64,000 bases of DNA from NCBI GenBank assembly GCA_019914945.1, contig CM034105.1, positions 9,920,001 to 9,984,000 on the forward strand. Direction: 5' to 3'. Every line of letters begins with the position of its first letter. Positions within the stretch are counted from its first letter, which is position 1. Position numbers and translations under genes: made by a program. Below are positions 43,753 to 54,639 of this stretch, piece by piece. The notes beneath the pieces are model-generated. The model ran no database searches. It worked only from the letters and a program-made list of their open reading frames with translations, and was not told the origin of the DNA. This DNA is from Typha latifolia. Taxonomy: Eukaryota > Streptophyta > Magnoliopsida > Poales > Typhaceae.

Positions 43753-44040
43753 TACTCATGAAAGCAAGTCAAAATAAGAGGTGCTTGTAAATTCACAATC
43801 TACAAATAAACTACAAGAATGCATTACGAAAGCAAAATTACACGGAGGGACCGAAGGATAACAATGATAAGATCTCACCTCTTCTCATCAAATGCATGCT
43901 GGATTATTAGTTAAGTTCATTACCTTTCTCTCAAGGCCAAGCTCGAGGAGGATCGGAGGAGGTCCAGCTTAGTGTCGCTGAGCTCAAGGAGGGACCAAAG
44001 GAGGTGGAGATCTTCTTCATTTATTTATTCTTGCCATTGT

Positions 44041-44195
44041 ACACTTAGGAATTATTAGTAAGGCTTCGTGTATGTCAAGCATATTGAGATGCATGGCTGG
44101 TCATGATTCCTATCTTGGGTCGTGACAGGGTTGCGCTAACATGCTTAGCATATGAGGCATTTTGCTGAGGAACATTGGCTTTGATACAAAACATA
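44041..44195 (-). mobile_element. Family-C internal stub and tRNA-iMet-like primer site
   Basis: GGCTTTGATACAA (44177-44189) is the complement of TTGTATCAAAGCC, two mismatches from the initiator-Met primer site. It lies just inside the LTR that follows. Only ~150 bp of internal sequence remains on its left. Confidence 0.5.
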
Positions 44196-44704
44196 TAATG
44201 GTCTAATCTCGGAGGTGCAACCATTAATACTTGTGGGGTGATGGCTCTCAGTAGGCTCAAGAGAGTGGCCTTGCGTGGAGGTGGAAAGGTGGTGGTAGTG
44301 CTCAGTGATGACGGTGGTGGTCGGTGGCTGATGGTCGGGTTGAGCTAGGGTTGGTGGAATCTAATTAGCAATTCCTCTTAATGCAAGAAAATAATTCATT
44401 CATCCAATTGTGCCCTAATAGGGTGCATGCCACATCTCTTATAGGCGGTTTCCCTAATCAAATTACTATCTTACTAGCTTGACTCGATTCAATTGGCCCT
44501 TGCCTGATAAGCTCGGGTCCGACTAGGACCTAACAATCAAATGCAAAATATAGGTTAGATCCTTTGGTATGACTTGTTACAATTTACTTAACACTAACCA
44601 AAAATCTAAATAAATAAAAATGTAGGGTCCTTATTATAAACCGCAGCTTTGAATCCCATGTTTATACGCTCCTTGCTCTAGTATGGCCTGGTCAGATCGT
44701 AACA
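44196..44704 (-). repeat. Family-C LTR copy 2
   Basis: About 509 bp, similar to 27835-28320 in block order, ending GGTCAGATCGTAACA at 44704. The start has decayed (ATAATGGTCTAATC). It is the 5' LTR of a minus-strand element, given the primer site at its left. Confidence 0.6.
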
Positions 44705-45940
44705 CCACATCTGTAAAGACTTGTTCGCTCAAACCCATAACTTATTGCTTCCTATGATTGATTCGAATTAATCAAGACTCTCTAGTTCATGGAGATTGAT
44801 GATGCCATCTGAGTAACCCTCGAGACGAAATCATTCAGGAGATTGATGATCGCAACAGAATGTGTCAATTCCTTATATACGTCCTCTATAAATGTCAAAA
44901 CTGCCATCAAAATAATGTAAATTGGCCTCAAAATATTTGCGATATGCACATTCGTTTCCCTCAAGTGCATTCAAACATTCCCTTAGAAATAAATTGTTTC
45001 CTTCCATTTTCAATCCCTTAATCAATTAAAACCATCTTCTAATGCATAGTATAAGAAAGTTTTTTGTGTAAAATTTTTATCAAATTTGTGTTAATACTCA
45101 TACATAAAATCTAGATACATTTACATATAAAATTCTATTTTAGAACACATTGCCCAATTACAAAATCAAATAAAAAGCCTTAAAAAAATTTCCTTCCGCA
45201 ATTGGTGACAAAATAGAATTTACGTAAAGTACAATGTCTCTAATCCATAAACAGTTAAAAATTCCTAATAAAGCATAGCACACAAGTACACCTGCAAAAC
45301 TCATACAAAGCATTAGAAACCATACAAAGCATAATAAGATTGTCAAACTAAGTTCACTCTCATTCTCCACCTTTTTATCATAAATTGTCAAACTAACGTA
45401 TCTTCCACTTTTTGCTACAAATTGGAAATCACTTCACAAAGTAAGCTATTAAAACCACTCGCGAAATAAAATTAAATTGATAGTTTGACAAATGAGTAAA
45501 ATACTATTTATAATGGATAGATGAGGAGATAAGAGAGAAGGAAAAACAGAAAGTGAGAGTGATTAAAATGATAGTTGATTAAGCTGATACCATTTCATGA
45601 GTAAAATACTAATTAGTAAATATAAAAAAATATTGGAAGAAAGACGAGAAGAGAGAGAAAAAAGAGAGGTAGGTACTACTATACTAGTATTAAGATAAGT
45701 GGTTAATTATTTACTATACTAATATAAAGAGGCTTTTACTGTAATAAATTATTTTTTATTCCACAAGTGAACAAGGACTCAAATGACACTTTGTTACTTT
45801 GATATCTATTTCTCAAATAAATTTCAATTATATTTCTTATCCTCGTTAAGGGATTTAATAGCGCTTCGTTCCTTTCTCGGAATAAAAAATTAACATTCTC
45901 GTGGACATCTTTCAATAGTACCTCCATGCCCATCTGCTTC
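44705..45940. other. Intergenic, nothing recognised
   Basis: AT-rich, with a GA-biased patch at 45520-45670. No frame with recognisable similarity. Confidence 0.55.
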
Positions 45941-46490
45941 TGTTACAATTCGACCACATAGGTTAAGTCAAGTCAAGTTAGTTACTTAGCTTTATCTTAT
46001 TATTTTGAATTTCAAATAAATCGGACCATATGTGGATCCGATCCGCTAGGGATTTTTACTCGTATAAATAGGAGTGGACATGTGTTGATAATAATCATTA
46101 AAGGAATATGAGTTTAGCCAAGTTATTATTTTTGTCCTTATCGTTTACTATAGCTATTAGATTGCATTTATTTTTTTAGGAGTAAATCATAGTCGTAGAA
46201 GCATCCCAATCTTCTAAATCCTAACCACCTTCCTCCACCAGCAGCCACCCTATCTTACAGCCGTCCACCACCACCCTTGGTAGTCCGCCACCCTCCGACA
46301 ACCACCGCAACGTCAATTATTTACCGTTCAACCCTATCTGACCATGCTCCACTATTTTAACCATAACATTTCATTCATATCTGATTGACATCATTCTAAA
46401 AAGCCATTAGATTCGGGACTTCCGAGATTACTACCTCTCAAAATCTTAGGATCATCATATAGACAGATCGCTCTAAATCTGATTCGTAAA
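45941..46490 (+). repeat. Family-B 5' LTR, plus orientation
   Basis: Begins TGTTACAATTCGACC, the inverse of the family's ..GATCGTAACA end, and follows the family blocks in reverse-complement order to about 46490. A primer-binding site follows immediately. So this is a 5' LTR of an element running on the + strand, opposite to the copy at 29.5-39.15 kb. Confidence 0.75.
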
Positions 46491-46492
46491 AT

Positions 46493-46505
46493 TAGTATCA
46501 GAGCC
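46493..46505 (+). other. Primer-binding site, tRNA-iMet type
   Basis: TAGTATCAGAGCC, one mismatch from TGGTATCAGAGCC, 2 bp downstream of the LTR. Confidence 0.85.
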
Positions 46506-47751
46506 AACATTCCTCAAACAATGCTTATCACGTGATCCAAGACAAACGAGGAAGAGAGACCATGGAGGACCAGGAGCTCATCTTCGTTCCTATGGGAGTT
46601 TCTCCGACGTCCCCTCCACCTAGAGCAATTGTCAACGATGAGCTGCCAGATGGGCAAAAGCATTTTTTAAAGAATTTTTGGCCGAGTAGAAGGAGAACGC
46701 GAAGGAGATCCAAACCGCCCTCAAGGACTCGATCCAGGCCTTGATATAGGCCCTACTACCCACCCTCCACCGACCTATGCCACCAGCGTCGCAGGCCATG
46801 ACAGAATCCAACCAACTGCGGCTAGAAAACTCCACCCTTGAGGAAGGTAGAGGGGAGGACAAAACCGTGGCAACCACGACTCCTCCGGCCACGGTGGAGG
46901 CCCCCCATCCACTGCAGACCCAGAACATCACCGACGCGATGTCAGAGCAGCCCACCGGCAATGGGTGCTAGGATCAAAAATTTGAGCTTCCCACCAGTAG
47001 CGATCTAAGCCCCACTAGGGCCAAACTCCACGTCCAACACATTCCCCGAACCACCTGCACCTGAGACGTGGCCTCTATTTGCACCGACAATCACCGAAAG
47101 ACCGTCGATAGTAGCAGTTTTCATTGCAGCAAACCCTCGGCTAGTGGCTCCTGGTTCGGTGCTCCCACGGCTATCGACAGCCACGGCTGGCTTCCTCGGG
47201 CTAACTGTCGGCCAAGGGTGGTCGTCGTTGCCACCGGCAACCATCCGGTGGCCAAACCTAGCAGCCACAATAATGGGAGGCTGCCCTATTTTAGGGTGGC
47301 TCCACTACGACTTCTCGCCGCCGCTGCTCCCCAGTGGTAGGGCCATGGGCTCCTTTCACAACCGTCAAGGCTAGTGGACCCACCGACGACGTGCCATGGC
47401 TACCGTTGCAGCCACTGGAGCCCAAGCCCGATAATTGGTTTCCGTCGCCGCTCGCCACTGTTCTCCCACCATGAGGATCAGCTAGGGGCCGACTGCCGGC
47501 GACTCATGACCGAACCCAACTGTCGCCGCCCCCATGCAACCTATGGCCACATCCCTAGGCTGAATTCTAAATTTAGCCCTAGGGTTAGGGTTAGGTTATT
47601 TGCATCAAGGTGATAAATTGCATGATTGTCGAGGCAGGCTAAGTTTTTGCGAATCGGTTCGACCACCTAGTGCGAACTAGTTTGGAACCCATGAACATGA
47701 CCCTGAGCACGAGTACGAGCCTGAGGATGAATAGTAGAATGACCCAGTGGG
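46506..47751 (+). mobile_element. Family-B internal region, leader plus gag start, truncated
   Basis: ATGGAGGACCAGGAGCTC.. (46561 on) encodes MEDQELIFVPMGVSPTSPPP, then RAIVNDELPDGQKHFLKNFW. This is the same leader as the gag start at 38254-38556 (SLAPPPPPVAISDEPPAWAK). It is interrupted by a stop after ~61 codons and by frameshifts. The remainder to 47751 is GC-rich with no clear domain. Its last ~110 bp are the inverse of 37130-37230. A CCCTAGGGTTAGGGTTAGG run is at 47577-47595. Confidence 0.6.
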
Positions 47752-47861
47752 CCTGGTGTAACACCCCAATACCGCCACATGAGTCTCATGGGGCTTATCC
47801 CTCATGTGAGGGTCACATGGGAATTTAGAAGCTCGACAACACGCCATCAAAATAGGGCAAC

Positions 47862-48500
47862 CTAGTAAGCCACCGGCCTAGCGCGCTCTAGTATCTCAAA
47901 TAGGCCCTCATAGCGAGGGCTTAGTTTGCCCTTTCTCCCAAAACGAAAAACCCCGTTCCATGGTGACCTTCGGAGAAAAACTTTATCCCCAACCTGAAAC
48001 TCAAAGTCACGACGTTGACGATCTGCATAGCTCTTATGTCGACTCTGAGCAGTGTGTAGGCACTTCTGGATTAGGTGGACCTTGTCGATAGTTGTTTGTA
48101 CCAACACATCATTCTCCACTTTTCTCTCCCCTATCTCATCCCAACTGATTGGCGTCTGACATTTGCATCCATAGATGGCCTCATAAGGAGGTATTCCAAT
48201 ACTGGAATGAAAGCTGTTATTATACGCAAACTCAATTAGCGACAGATGCCAGTCCCACCCGAGCCCAAAATCCACCACGTTGGCCCGAAGCGTGTCCTCT
48301 AAGGTCTGAATGACACGCTCAGTCTGCCCATCAATCTGAGGGTGGTAAGCTGGGTTGTACTGCAACCTAGTCCCAAAGGACTTATGTAGGTGGCGCCAAA
48401 ACCAAGACACAAACCTGGGGTCCTGATCAGATGTGATAGAGACAGGAACCCCATGCCGGCAAAATATCTCATCCCTGAATTGAATGGCAAGTTGTTCCAT
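47862..48500 (-). pseudogene. Ty3/gypsy integrase, core and C-terminal region
   Basis: 212 codons open. SITSDQDPRFVSWFW carries the second catalytic Asp and HPQIDGQTERVIQTLED the catalytic Glu of the D-D-E triad, followed by FAYNNSFHSSIGIPPYEAIY. The C-terminal GPY/F-like part is VGDKVFLRRSPWNGVFRFGR then KGKLSPRYEGLFEILERARP. The zinc-binding N-terminus and first Asp lie upstream in broken sequence. The C-terminal tail is cut off at the LTR stub. Confidence 0.85.
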
Positions 48501-49237
48501 CGAGTTAGAGATGCTGACCGACAGGAAGTGTGCTGATTTAGTTTACCTATCTACAATAACCCAGATGGCATCCTTCTTCCTCCTAGTCTTTGGTAGCCCA
48601 GTAAAAAAATTCATAGTGATGTGCTCTCATTTCCATTCCAGAATAGCTAACGGTTGGAGGGTACTGACTCGGGTACACATAATCTTTCCCCAAACCTCAA
48701 AACTTTGGCTGGGTCCAAACTAAATTTGCTCCTCCTGCCACTTAGCACCCGCTGTATAATCTAGAGAAAGGTGGAATCATCCCCCTAGGCTGCCTTAATC
48801 CTGTCCGAAAGGGTGGGTTTGGCGGTGAGTTAGGCAAAGAGCCTCCTCCCTCCCCTCCAAGCTAGTATTGGGGTATCCAGACACTGCAAGTCCCTCAAAA
48901 GGGTCGGCTGCTCAGTAAGCACAAAGGCGAGATTGCCCAAGGATTTCCTACTCAACGCATCTGCCACCGCGTTAGCCTTTCCTCAGTGGTACTTGATTGT
49001 GCAATCATAGTCATTGACCAGCTCCAGCCATCGCCACTGACGAAGGTTCAAATCTTTTTAAGAAAATAAATACTTGAGGCTCTTATGATTAGAAAAGATT
49101 TTGCACTTCTCCCCATAAAGGTGGTGTCGCTAGATTTTGAGAGTAAAAACTATAGTGGATAACTCCAAGTCATGAGTGGGGTAGTTCTTCTCATAGTCCT
49201 TCAATTGATGGGAGGCATAGGCTACCACCCTCCCCTC

Positions 49238-50212
49238 CTACATCAGCACGCATCCCAAGCTATGAATGGATGCATCACAGTACACTTGGAATACAGCCCC
49301 ACTCCGAGGTACCGTGAGGATGGGAGCTGTCGTCAACCGATGCTTCAACTCTAGGAAGCTCTCTTCGCAATCTGGGTCCCACACAAACTGTTGGTTCTTA
49401 TGGGTCAGCCTAGAAAGAGGGGAGGCAATTTTTGAAAATCCCTCCACAAAGCATCTGTAATAGCTGGCAAGCCTAAGGAAACTTCGAACTTCAGGCGCAC
49501 TAGCCGATCGCTTCCATTCCAACACTATTGAGATCTTCGATTGGTCAACCCAGATGCCATCTCCCAACACAACATGACCCAAAAAGACCACTTCCTCAAA
49601 CTACAACTCGCATTTAGAGATTTTGGCAAACAAGTGTTCCTCCCTCAAGGTCTGCAGTACCAACTAGAGATGCTGCTCGTGCTCCTGCTCACTAGAAGAA
49701 TAGACCAAAATGTCATCAATAAACACCACCATAAACATATCCAAAAATGGGTGAAACACCCGGTTCATTAGATCCATGAAGACGATCAGTGCGTTGGTCA
49801 ACCCAAAAGGCATGACCAGAAACTCATAGTGACCATGCCGAGAGCGAAATGCCATCTTTGGAATATCCTCCTCCCTAATTCTGAGTTGATTATAACACAT
49901 CCGTAGGTCAATCTTTGAGAACACCCAGGCACCACGGAGTTGATCAAAAAGGTCCTCGATGTGGGGGAGGGGATACTTGTTCTTCATGGTTACCCAGTTC
50001 AACTCTCGGTAGTCAACACATAAGCGTAGGGTACCGTCCTTTTTCTTAACAAATAAGACCAGAGCACTGCAAGGAGATACACTAGGGCAAATGAATCCCT
50101 TGTGAAGGAGATCATCAATCTGGCTTTGGAGTTTCACCATCTCCAAAGGTGCCATCCGGTAGGGCGCCTTGGACACGGGCCCCGTGCCGGGAACTAAAGT
50201 AATGGAGAACAA
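49238..50212 (-). pseudogene. Ty3/gypsy reverse transcriptase and RNase H
   Basis: RT (49664-50212): [52 protein letters not shown], and the catalytic box [17 protein letters not shown] with both Asp residues kept. RNase H (49238-49591) begins [19 protein letters not shown] and reaches [17 protein letters not shown] with its first catalytic Asp. A frameshift near 49600-49660 separates them, and more of RNase H towards 48.5 kb is broken. Confidence 0.87.
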
Positions 50213-50516
50213 ATCTGCGATTAAGGGGCAGCCCTATAATATCTTTAGGGAAGACGTCCAAGAACTCACAGACCACAGCCACATCGGTAAGAGGGAAAGG
50301 TCAACCAAATGGAGCTGGGTCCAAGGAGGAAGGGCCGGAGTAATAGCCTGCAATAACTGTCAGGTCGGGAGTGCGAAAGAGATGTGGGCCAAAAGGCCCG
50401 AACACGACTTACAAATCTAACAAACCATTCCCCCGCTTAGTTGAAGTACCACTTCCTTCTTAAAGTAGTCGATGCTAGCATGGTATGACGCTAGCCAATC
50501 CATCCCCAAAATAATG

Positions 50517-51730
50517 TCAAAATATTGCATTTCCAAGGGCAGCAAATCCACCAGGAAGTCTCACGACGCAAGCACGGAGGACATGGTTGATCTCATACGC
50601 ATCCCCCAAGGGAGTGGATATCAGGAGAGGCTCATCAAGAAACTCAGTAGGATGGTCTGCATGATGCAGAAAAGTGTAAGAAATGAACGAATGCGTGGCC
50701 CCCAGGTCGAACAAGACCTTAGTATGGCAAAAAAATAAAGTCATAGTACCTATAGCGACCTCATTAGAAGCTAGGGCATCCATCTCTGTCAAAGCAAATA
50801 CACAATCGGTGCATGACCCTCTACCCCGGTGTGATGGGCTGGCTCTAGTAGATCCACGACCCCGACCTCCAAGGGAAGAGGCTCGAAAGGCTCCAAGCAC
50901 CAAAATAGTAGCAGGCGAGGAAGAAGGGGCAAATCGTGTCAGGTAGTGATCACGAAGATGGCCTTGCTGGCCACACAAGAAGCACTTGGCGGGACGTCAA
51001 GGATGAGGGCAATCTATGGACATGTGACCCTCCTAGCCATAGTTGTAATAGCCTTACGCCCCAGAAGGTCTCAATGCGAGCTCGATCCCAGTGGTGGCCG
51101 AGGAGCCCTACACGGGACCACCAACGCTAGCCTGGGAGAGGGCTTGACTAATGCCCCCCAAACTATGGGAGCTCGCATTAAGCAAAGCCGACCTAGAGGT
51201 AGAGCTGCCTACCTGTTAAGGATGGTAAGTAGGTCTCAATTGGGAGGAGCCACCCAACCCCGAGCTCAAACTAGGGCGGCGGCCTAAGTAATAATCTCCA
51301 ACCCTGGTGTCAATCGGATCAACCTATCTATTGCCTGCCACCATTGCTCAGCATCACCGCGAAGGAGACACACTGTCGATCGAGGCACTCTAGGGTGTCC
51401 AAGATCTTCTTGACATCCATTAACCATATGTTAGCCTCCAATGGCTCAGTAGTGCCACTGAAAATCGGGGGTTCAACTACATGAAGCGGTTCTTAGATGT
51501 CCCTACTCCGCTACTTTCCAAGTGGCTAGAGGCCTCATCAGTTCGTGAGGAGGCTGCACGGACACGTAGAACCTCCTCGATATCTCCTGCTGTTGGACCA
51601 AGCGTGCAAATGTCTCTATGCTGACCACTATCGCCTCTGCATTGGGGTTCCCAACTAGGGTTGACACGCCCTTAGAGATGGCAGTACGACGACAGCGGGG
51701 TGGCATCCTAGATTCGCGAATTAACAACTC
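50517..51730 (-). pseudogene. Ty3/gypsy gag zinc knuckle and aspartic protease (broken)
   Basis: The 50517-50978 frame begins at the zinc knuckle (CGQQGHLRDHYLTR, where the last Cys of C-x2-C-x4-H-x4-C is Tyr). It continues to the protease loop VLFDLGATHSFIS, where the usual Ser after the catalytic Asp is Leu. Upstream, 51230-51730 holds gag pieces in several frames, with the probable polyprotein start MPPRCRRTAISKGVSTLV at about 51705. Both metal-binding and protease motifs are thus altered. Confidence 0.72.
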
Positions 51731-51774
51731 ATATTAAGACCTAGAAGGTAAACACATAGGTATTGACAAATCTA

Positions 51775-51820
<46 letters not shown>

Positions 51821-51821
51821 T
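51775..51821 (+). repeat. (ATT)n microsatellite
   Basis: About 15-16 uninterrupted ATT/TTA units in the leader between gag and the primer site of the Ty3 element. Confidence 0.95.
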
Positions 51822-53907
51822 ATTTTGTTCATTCCGTATATATATATATTCATATATCTTTCCGTAGGTGTTGTATTTTCGATGGATTTGCCAAAAAATA
51901 TTTTTGAAAACCTAACTCTAATACTATGTTGTAACACCCCAATACCGCCACGTGACTCTTACGGGGCTTACCCCTCACGTGATGGTCATATGGGAATTTA
52001 GAAGCTCGACAACACACCATCAAAACAAGAAATCCAAATAATTTAAGCGAAACATGGAGAAAGGGCCTCCAGGCCATAGTAAATCCATCCATAATACAAT
52101 AGAAGAGTAAATGTCCCCAACAAGAGTACATGATCAAAGTAGTTACAAAATGGGGATATAGATCCCTGATTATAAGTTCAAAATAAAACATGAAACTAAA
52201 CTAAAAAAAGGGGGCCATCGCGCTATTAGCTAGCAGCTGCCAAGCCTCTCGCTAAGGGTAAGTCAATCTGCATTCAATGTCAACACAAAATTAGCCTGAC
52301 ACTCAGCAAGTGGTACTATCTCTAAGTATTCATTAGCAATAATTATCACATGCAACTCAAAATGAGATACACGAAAGTGCATCATTAGGATGATATGCAT
52401 CGTAACATGGAGTATATATGTCAATAATGGGCAAGCATAGTCCAACAAGATTATGGTTAGTTTATCCATTCTTTATGCATGGTACGCCTCATAACACAGG
52501 CCCTCAAGGGAGGGTAGACCCTAGCGGTAGAATCATCTGCCCATCATAACCCCGCGAACAACATGATCGGTCGTCCGCCCTATAAACTAAGAACCTCAAT
52601 CGTAAGCCCACATCGAGGTTGGTACCGCACATCAGTACGACCCCTCCGAGCAAGCACCCTTAAGGGGTAGATTCTCATCGATCGACAGCAAATCGCCCAT
52701 CGTCCAGCGAAACGGCTACTTGATTATTTGGGATCCATAGACTGAGACCTTAGGCGTAGGTTGTACTATATATACTATAAAAATCTCCCTCGCCTCTAAC
52801 CCTAGCTTGGGAGGTATCAGGTACTACCGAGATGTAGAATCATCCCCTTTCGGGTCGTCCACGTGTGTAGGTGTTATGACAAGGTAATTAAGTTTAGCAT
52901 AACGGAATAGTAAACATGGTTACCTAAGCAAGCGGCACATCACATTAAATAAATAACAAATCATGTCGAGCAACGTACTAATTAGACAACTTTTGCTAGA
53001 ATGGAAAGATTAGCATGCCATATATGCTTATGCTATCACATCAAGTAATAAATCAAGAGTGGATAGACCACTTGCCTAGATTCGCTAAAAAGTCCCTGGC
53101 GAAGAGCGGTCCCAACCTAATCATGGCCTGCCCTGAGCTGAGCGCTGGTCATAGGGTGCTTTGTGACTGGATCACTAAGTCAACACCAATGATGTGGATT
53201 AAGATAAAGGGGAAAGAAAACTCGATTCAACCCTTACACTACCACAAAACACGCTCGGGCTGGCCTAGTCTAGCCCGAGGCAGCTCAACGCGCTTAGGCC
53301 GGCCGAACTAGCCCGGGGTTGGTTAAACGCGTTCGGGCTTGCCGAGCCAACCCGAGGCAAGCGTGACCGAGCTAGTCGAGCCCAGCCTAGCCCAGGGCAT
53401 GTTCAGCGCGCTTGGGCACGACCGAGCTGGTTACACCCAGCCCGAGGCAAGCACATTCGAGCGCTCTTGCCATGCGTGGGCTCGACCTGCCCTAGCTCGA
53501 GCCAAGCATGCTCGTGTTGGCGAGAGCTGCTCGAGTCAAGCACGCCTAGGGTGTGCCTGCAACACTCGGGCTGGGTTATTCCCAACCCGAGCCAAGAGGG
53601 GAGGTACCAACTCCCCTCCCCCCTCAAGTCACCACCCGCATCGTGGCGGGGGGGGCGGGGGGAGCACCAAGGCCGACGACCCACTACCGTCGCCTTTCCG
53701 AGGAAGGAGGGGCAGTGAGGACGTGCAGCCCGAAGCATCGCATCGTCACTGGAGAGAAAAGAAAGGACAAGGAGGAGGGAGAAGACTCACCGACGATGAC
53801 TAGGACTACACCGGCCCGAACACGATGACAACGATTACGGTGACGTTCAGAAAGGGAGAGGAGAAGGGTGGAAGGAAAAGGGGTGATGCCGAGCTCTCCT
53901 CGAGGGG

Positions 53908-53909
<2 letters not shown>

Positions 53910-53967
<58 letters not shown>
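53910..53967 (+). repeat. (GA)n microsatellite
   Basis: About 28 GA units, uninterrupted. Confidence 0.95.
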
Positions 53968-53969
<2 letters not shown>

Positions 53970-54093
53970 GAGGGCGGTGGCCCTCTGCCCGAGGTCGCCC
54001 CCCGCCCCTCCCCCCACACGCTGATGGTGGCGTGTGCAGGGGGGAGGGGGAGGGCTAGGCCTGCCCTTTTTGTGATAATTATACCCCAGCCGA

Positions 54094-54250
54094 TTGGTAC
54101 CACCTAATCGCCACGCTCTCCAAGTGAAATAAAACTAGCTGGACTTTTTGATGGTCTGGCGTGTCATGGTATGTAAAAAATTGCTCTGCTATATATGTTC
54201 AGTCTAGCGACTCTCCTTCAAAGAATTTTGAGAAATCAAGTTTGACAGTC
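54094..54250 (+). repeat. Copy of the 36825-36975 segment
   Basis: GGTACCACCTAAT, then CATGGTATGTAAAAAATTGC, AATTTTGAGAAATCAAG and GACAGTCC match 36825-36975 in order and orientation, with scattered substitutions. This overlaps the presumed end of the Tekay-like LTR, so either the LTR end or the identity of this piece needs rethinking. Confidence 0.6.
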
Positions 54251-54309
54251 CGGGTGTAACATACCCAAACGAAAATTTATAATGGGGCATGTCCCCTCCC
54301 TTAGCTAGT

Positions 54310-54345
54310 CTTGGCCTGACAAAGGGGTGCCTTTGTCAGGCCAAG
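54310..54345. other. Perfect 16-bp hairpin
   Basis: CTTGGCCTGACAAAGG (54310-54325), loop GGTG, then its exact complement CCTTTGTCAGGCCAAG (54330-54345). No gene abuts it. It lies ~50 bp from the presumed LTR end. Confidence 0.9.
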
Positions 54346-54639
54346 GTGAGGGAATAGTCAATATTTATAGAGATATCATAATCACAAACCTGGAGAAATG
54401 TAATATAAGTGCAGAAATATTTATCCATGCAGTGTGGAGGGATTCGTCAATGTTATGGATATATTTATTTGCGTTATTATTTAATATCACTGATACAAAG
54501 TATTGTTCAGATGTGAACTCCATTACTTTAATCTTATAAAGACTAATACTTGGACTAAATCGAAGGTATCGTCCTTTTGCATGTTCTATTCTATGGTATC
54601 CTCCTTTTGCATAGGAGGTTATCGATCGACGTGTTTTAC

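Larger units (their letters stand above)
39901..44040 (-). mobile_element. hAT transposon remnant with transposase, same family as 20935-22358
   Basis: The left end, TAAGGGTGAAAATGGATCG, continues ..CACATCCGGATATGG.., ATATTTGACGGATA.., AAAATTAAAACCATATC and TTAAACAGATATGTATCAAA. This matches, inverted, the last ~250 bp of the small element ending 22358. Transposase pieces follow on the minus strand (dimerisation domain nearest this end, BED finger farthest). The opposite terminus is not recognised. A leader-like GCTCGAGGAGGATCGGAGG/GAGCTCAAGGAGGGACC stretch at 43955-44000 resembles the small element's interior, so the element may reach ~44.0 kb with its 5' end lost. Confidence 0.7.
47757..54261 (-). 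mobile_element. Ty3/gypsy (Tekay/Del-like) retrotransposon, minus strand, truncated 3' LTR
   Basis: Both ends of the internal region are marked by TGTAACACCCCAATACCGCC: at 47757, the start of a ~100-bp 3' LTR stub, and at 51930, the start of the long right-hand 5' LTR. The right LTR probably ends at GGGTGTAACA (54261), giving ~2.3 kb. Between lie integrase, RNase H, RT, protease and gag in order. The integrase C-terminus (FRFGRKGKLSPRYEGLFEIL) and long LTR are typical of the Tekay/Del chromovirus lineage. The primer site at 51914-51926 is degenerate. Deletion fused the integrase end directly to the 3' LTR stub. No matching duplication is seen at the two outer edges. Confidence 0.8.
51930..54261 (-). 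repeat. 5' LTR of the Tekay-like element
   Basis: Starts TGTAACACCCCAATACC and shares its first ~100 bp with the stub at 47757. The middle (53240-53590) is rich in GCCCGAGCCAAGC/CTCGGGCTGG words. The far part has a G-rich head and a (GA)n tract at 53910-53967, an architecture like that of the family-A LTRs. The end at 54261 (CCGGGTGTAACA) is inferred from the inverted terminal motif only. The overlapping Pro/Ser/Arg frames are low-complexity. Confidence 0.6.

Noticed and set aside
47577..47595. TTAGGG-like run as possible telomere
   Set aside because: Only about two to three units, as at 6485-6503 and 3873-3884; ordinary interstitial occurrences.
53339..54107. Several overlapping 77-154-codon frames, both strands
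   Set aside because: They overlie GCCCGAGCC-type repeats and a (GA)n tract in the Tekay-like LTR; no domain or consistent frame.
54310..54345. Rho-independent terminator
   Set aside because: The hairpin has no T-tract and the DNA is eukaryotic, so a bacterial terminator makes no sense here.
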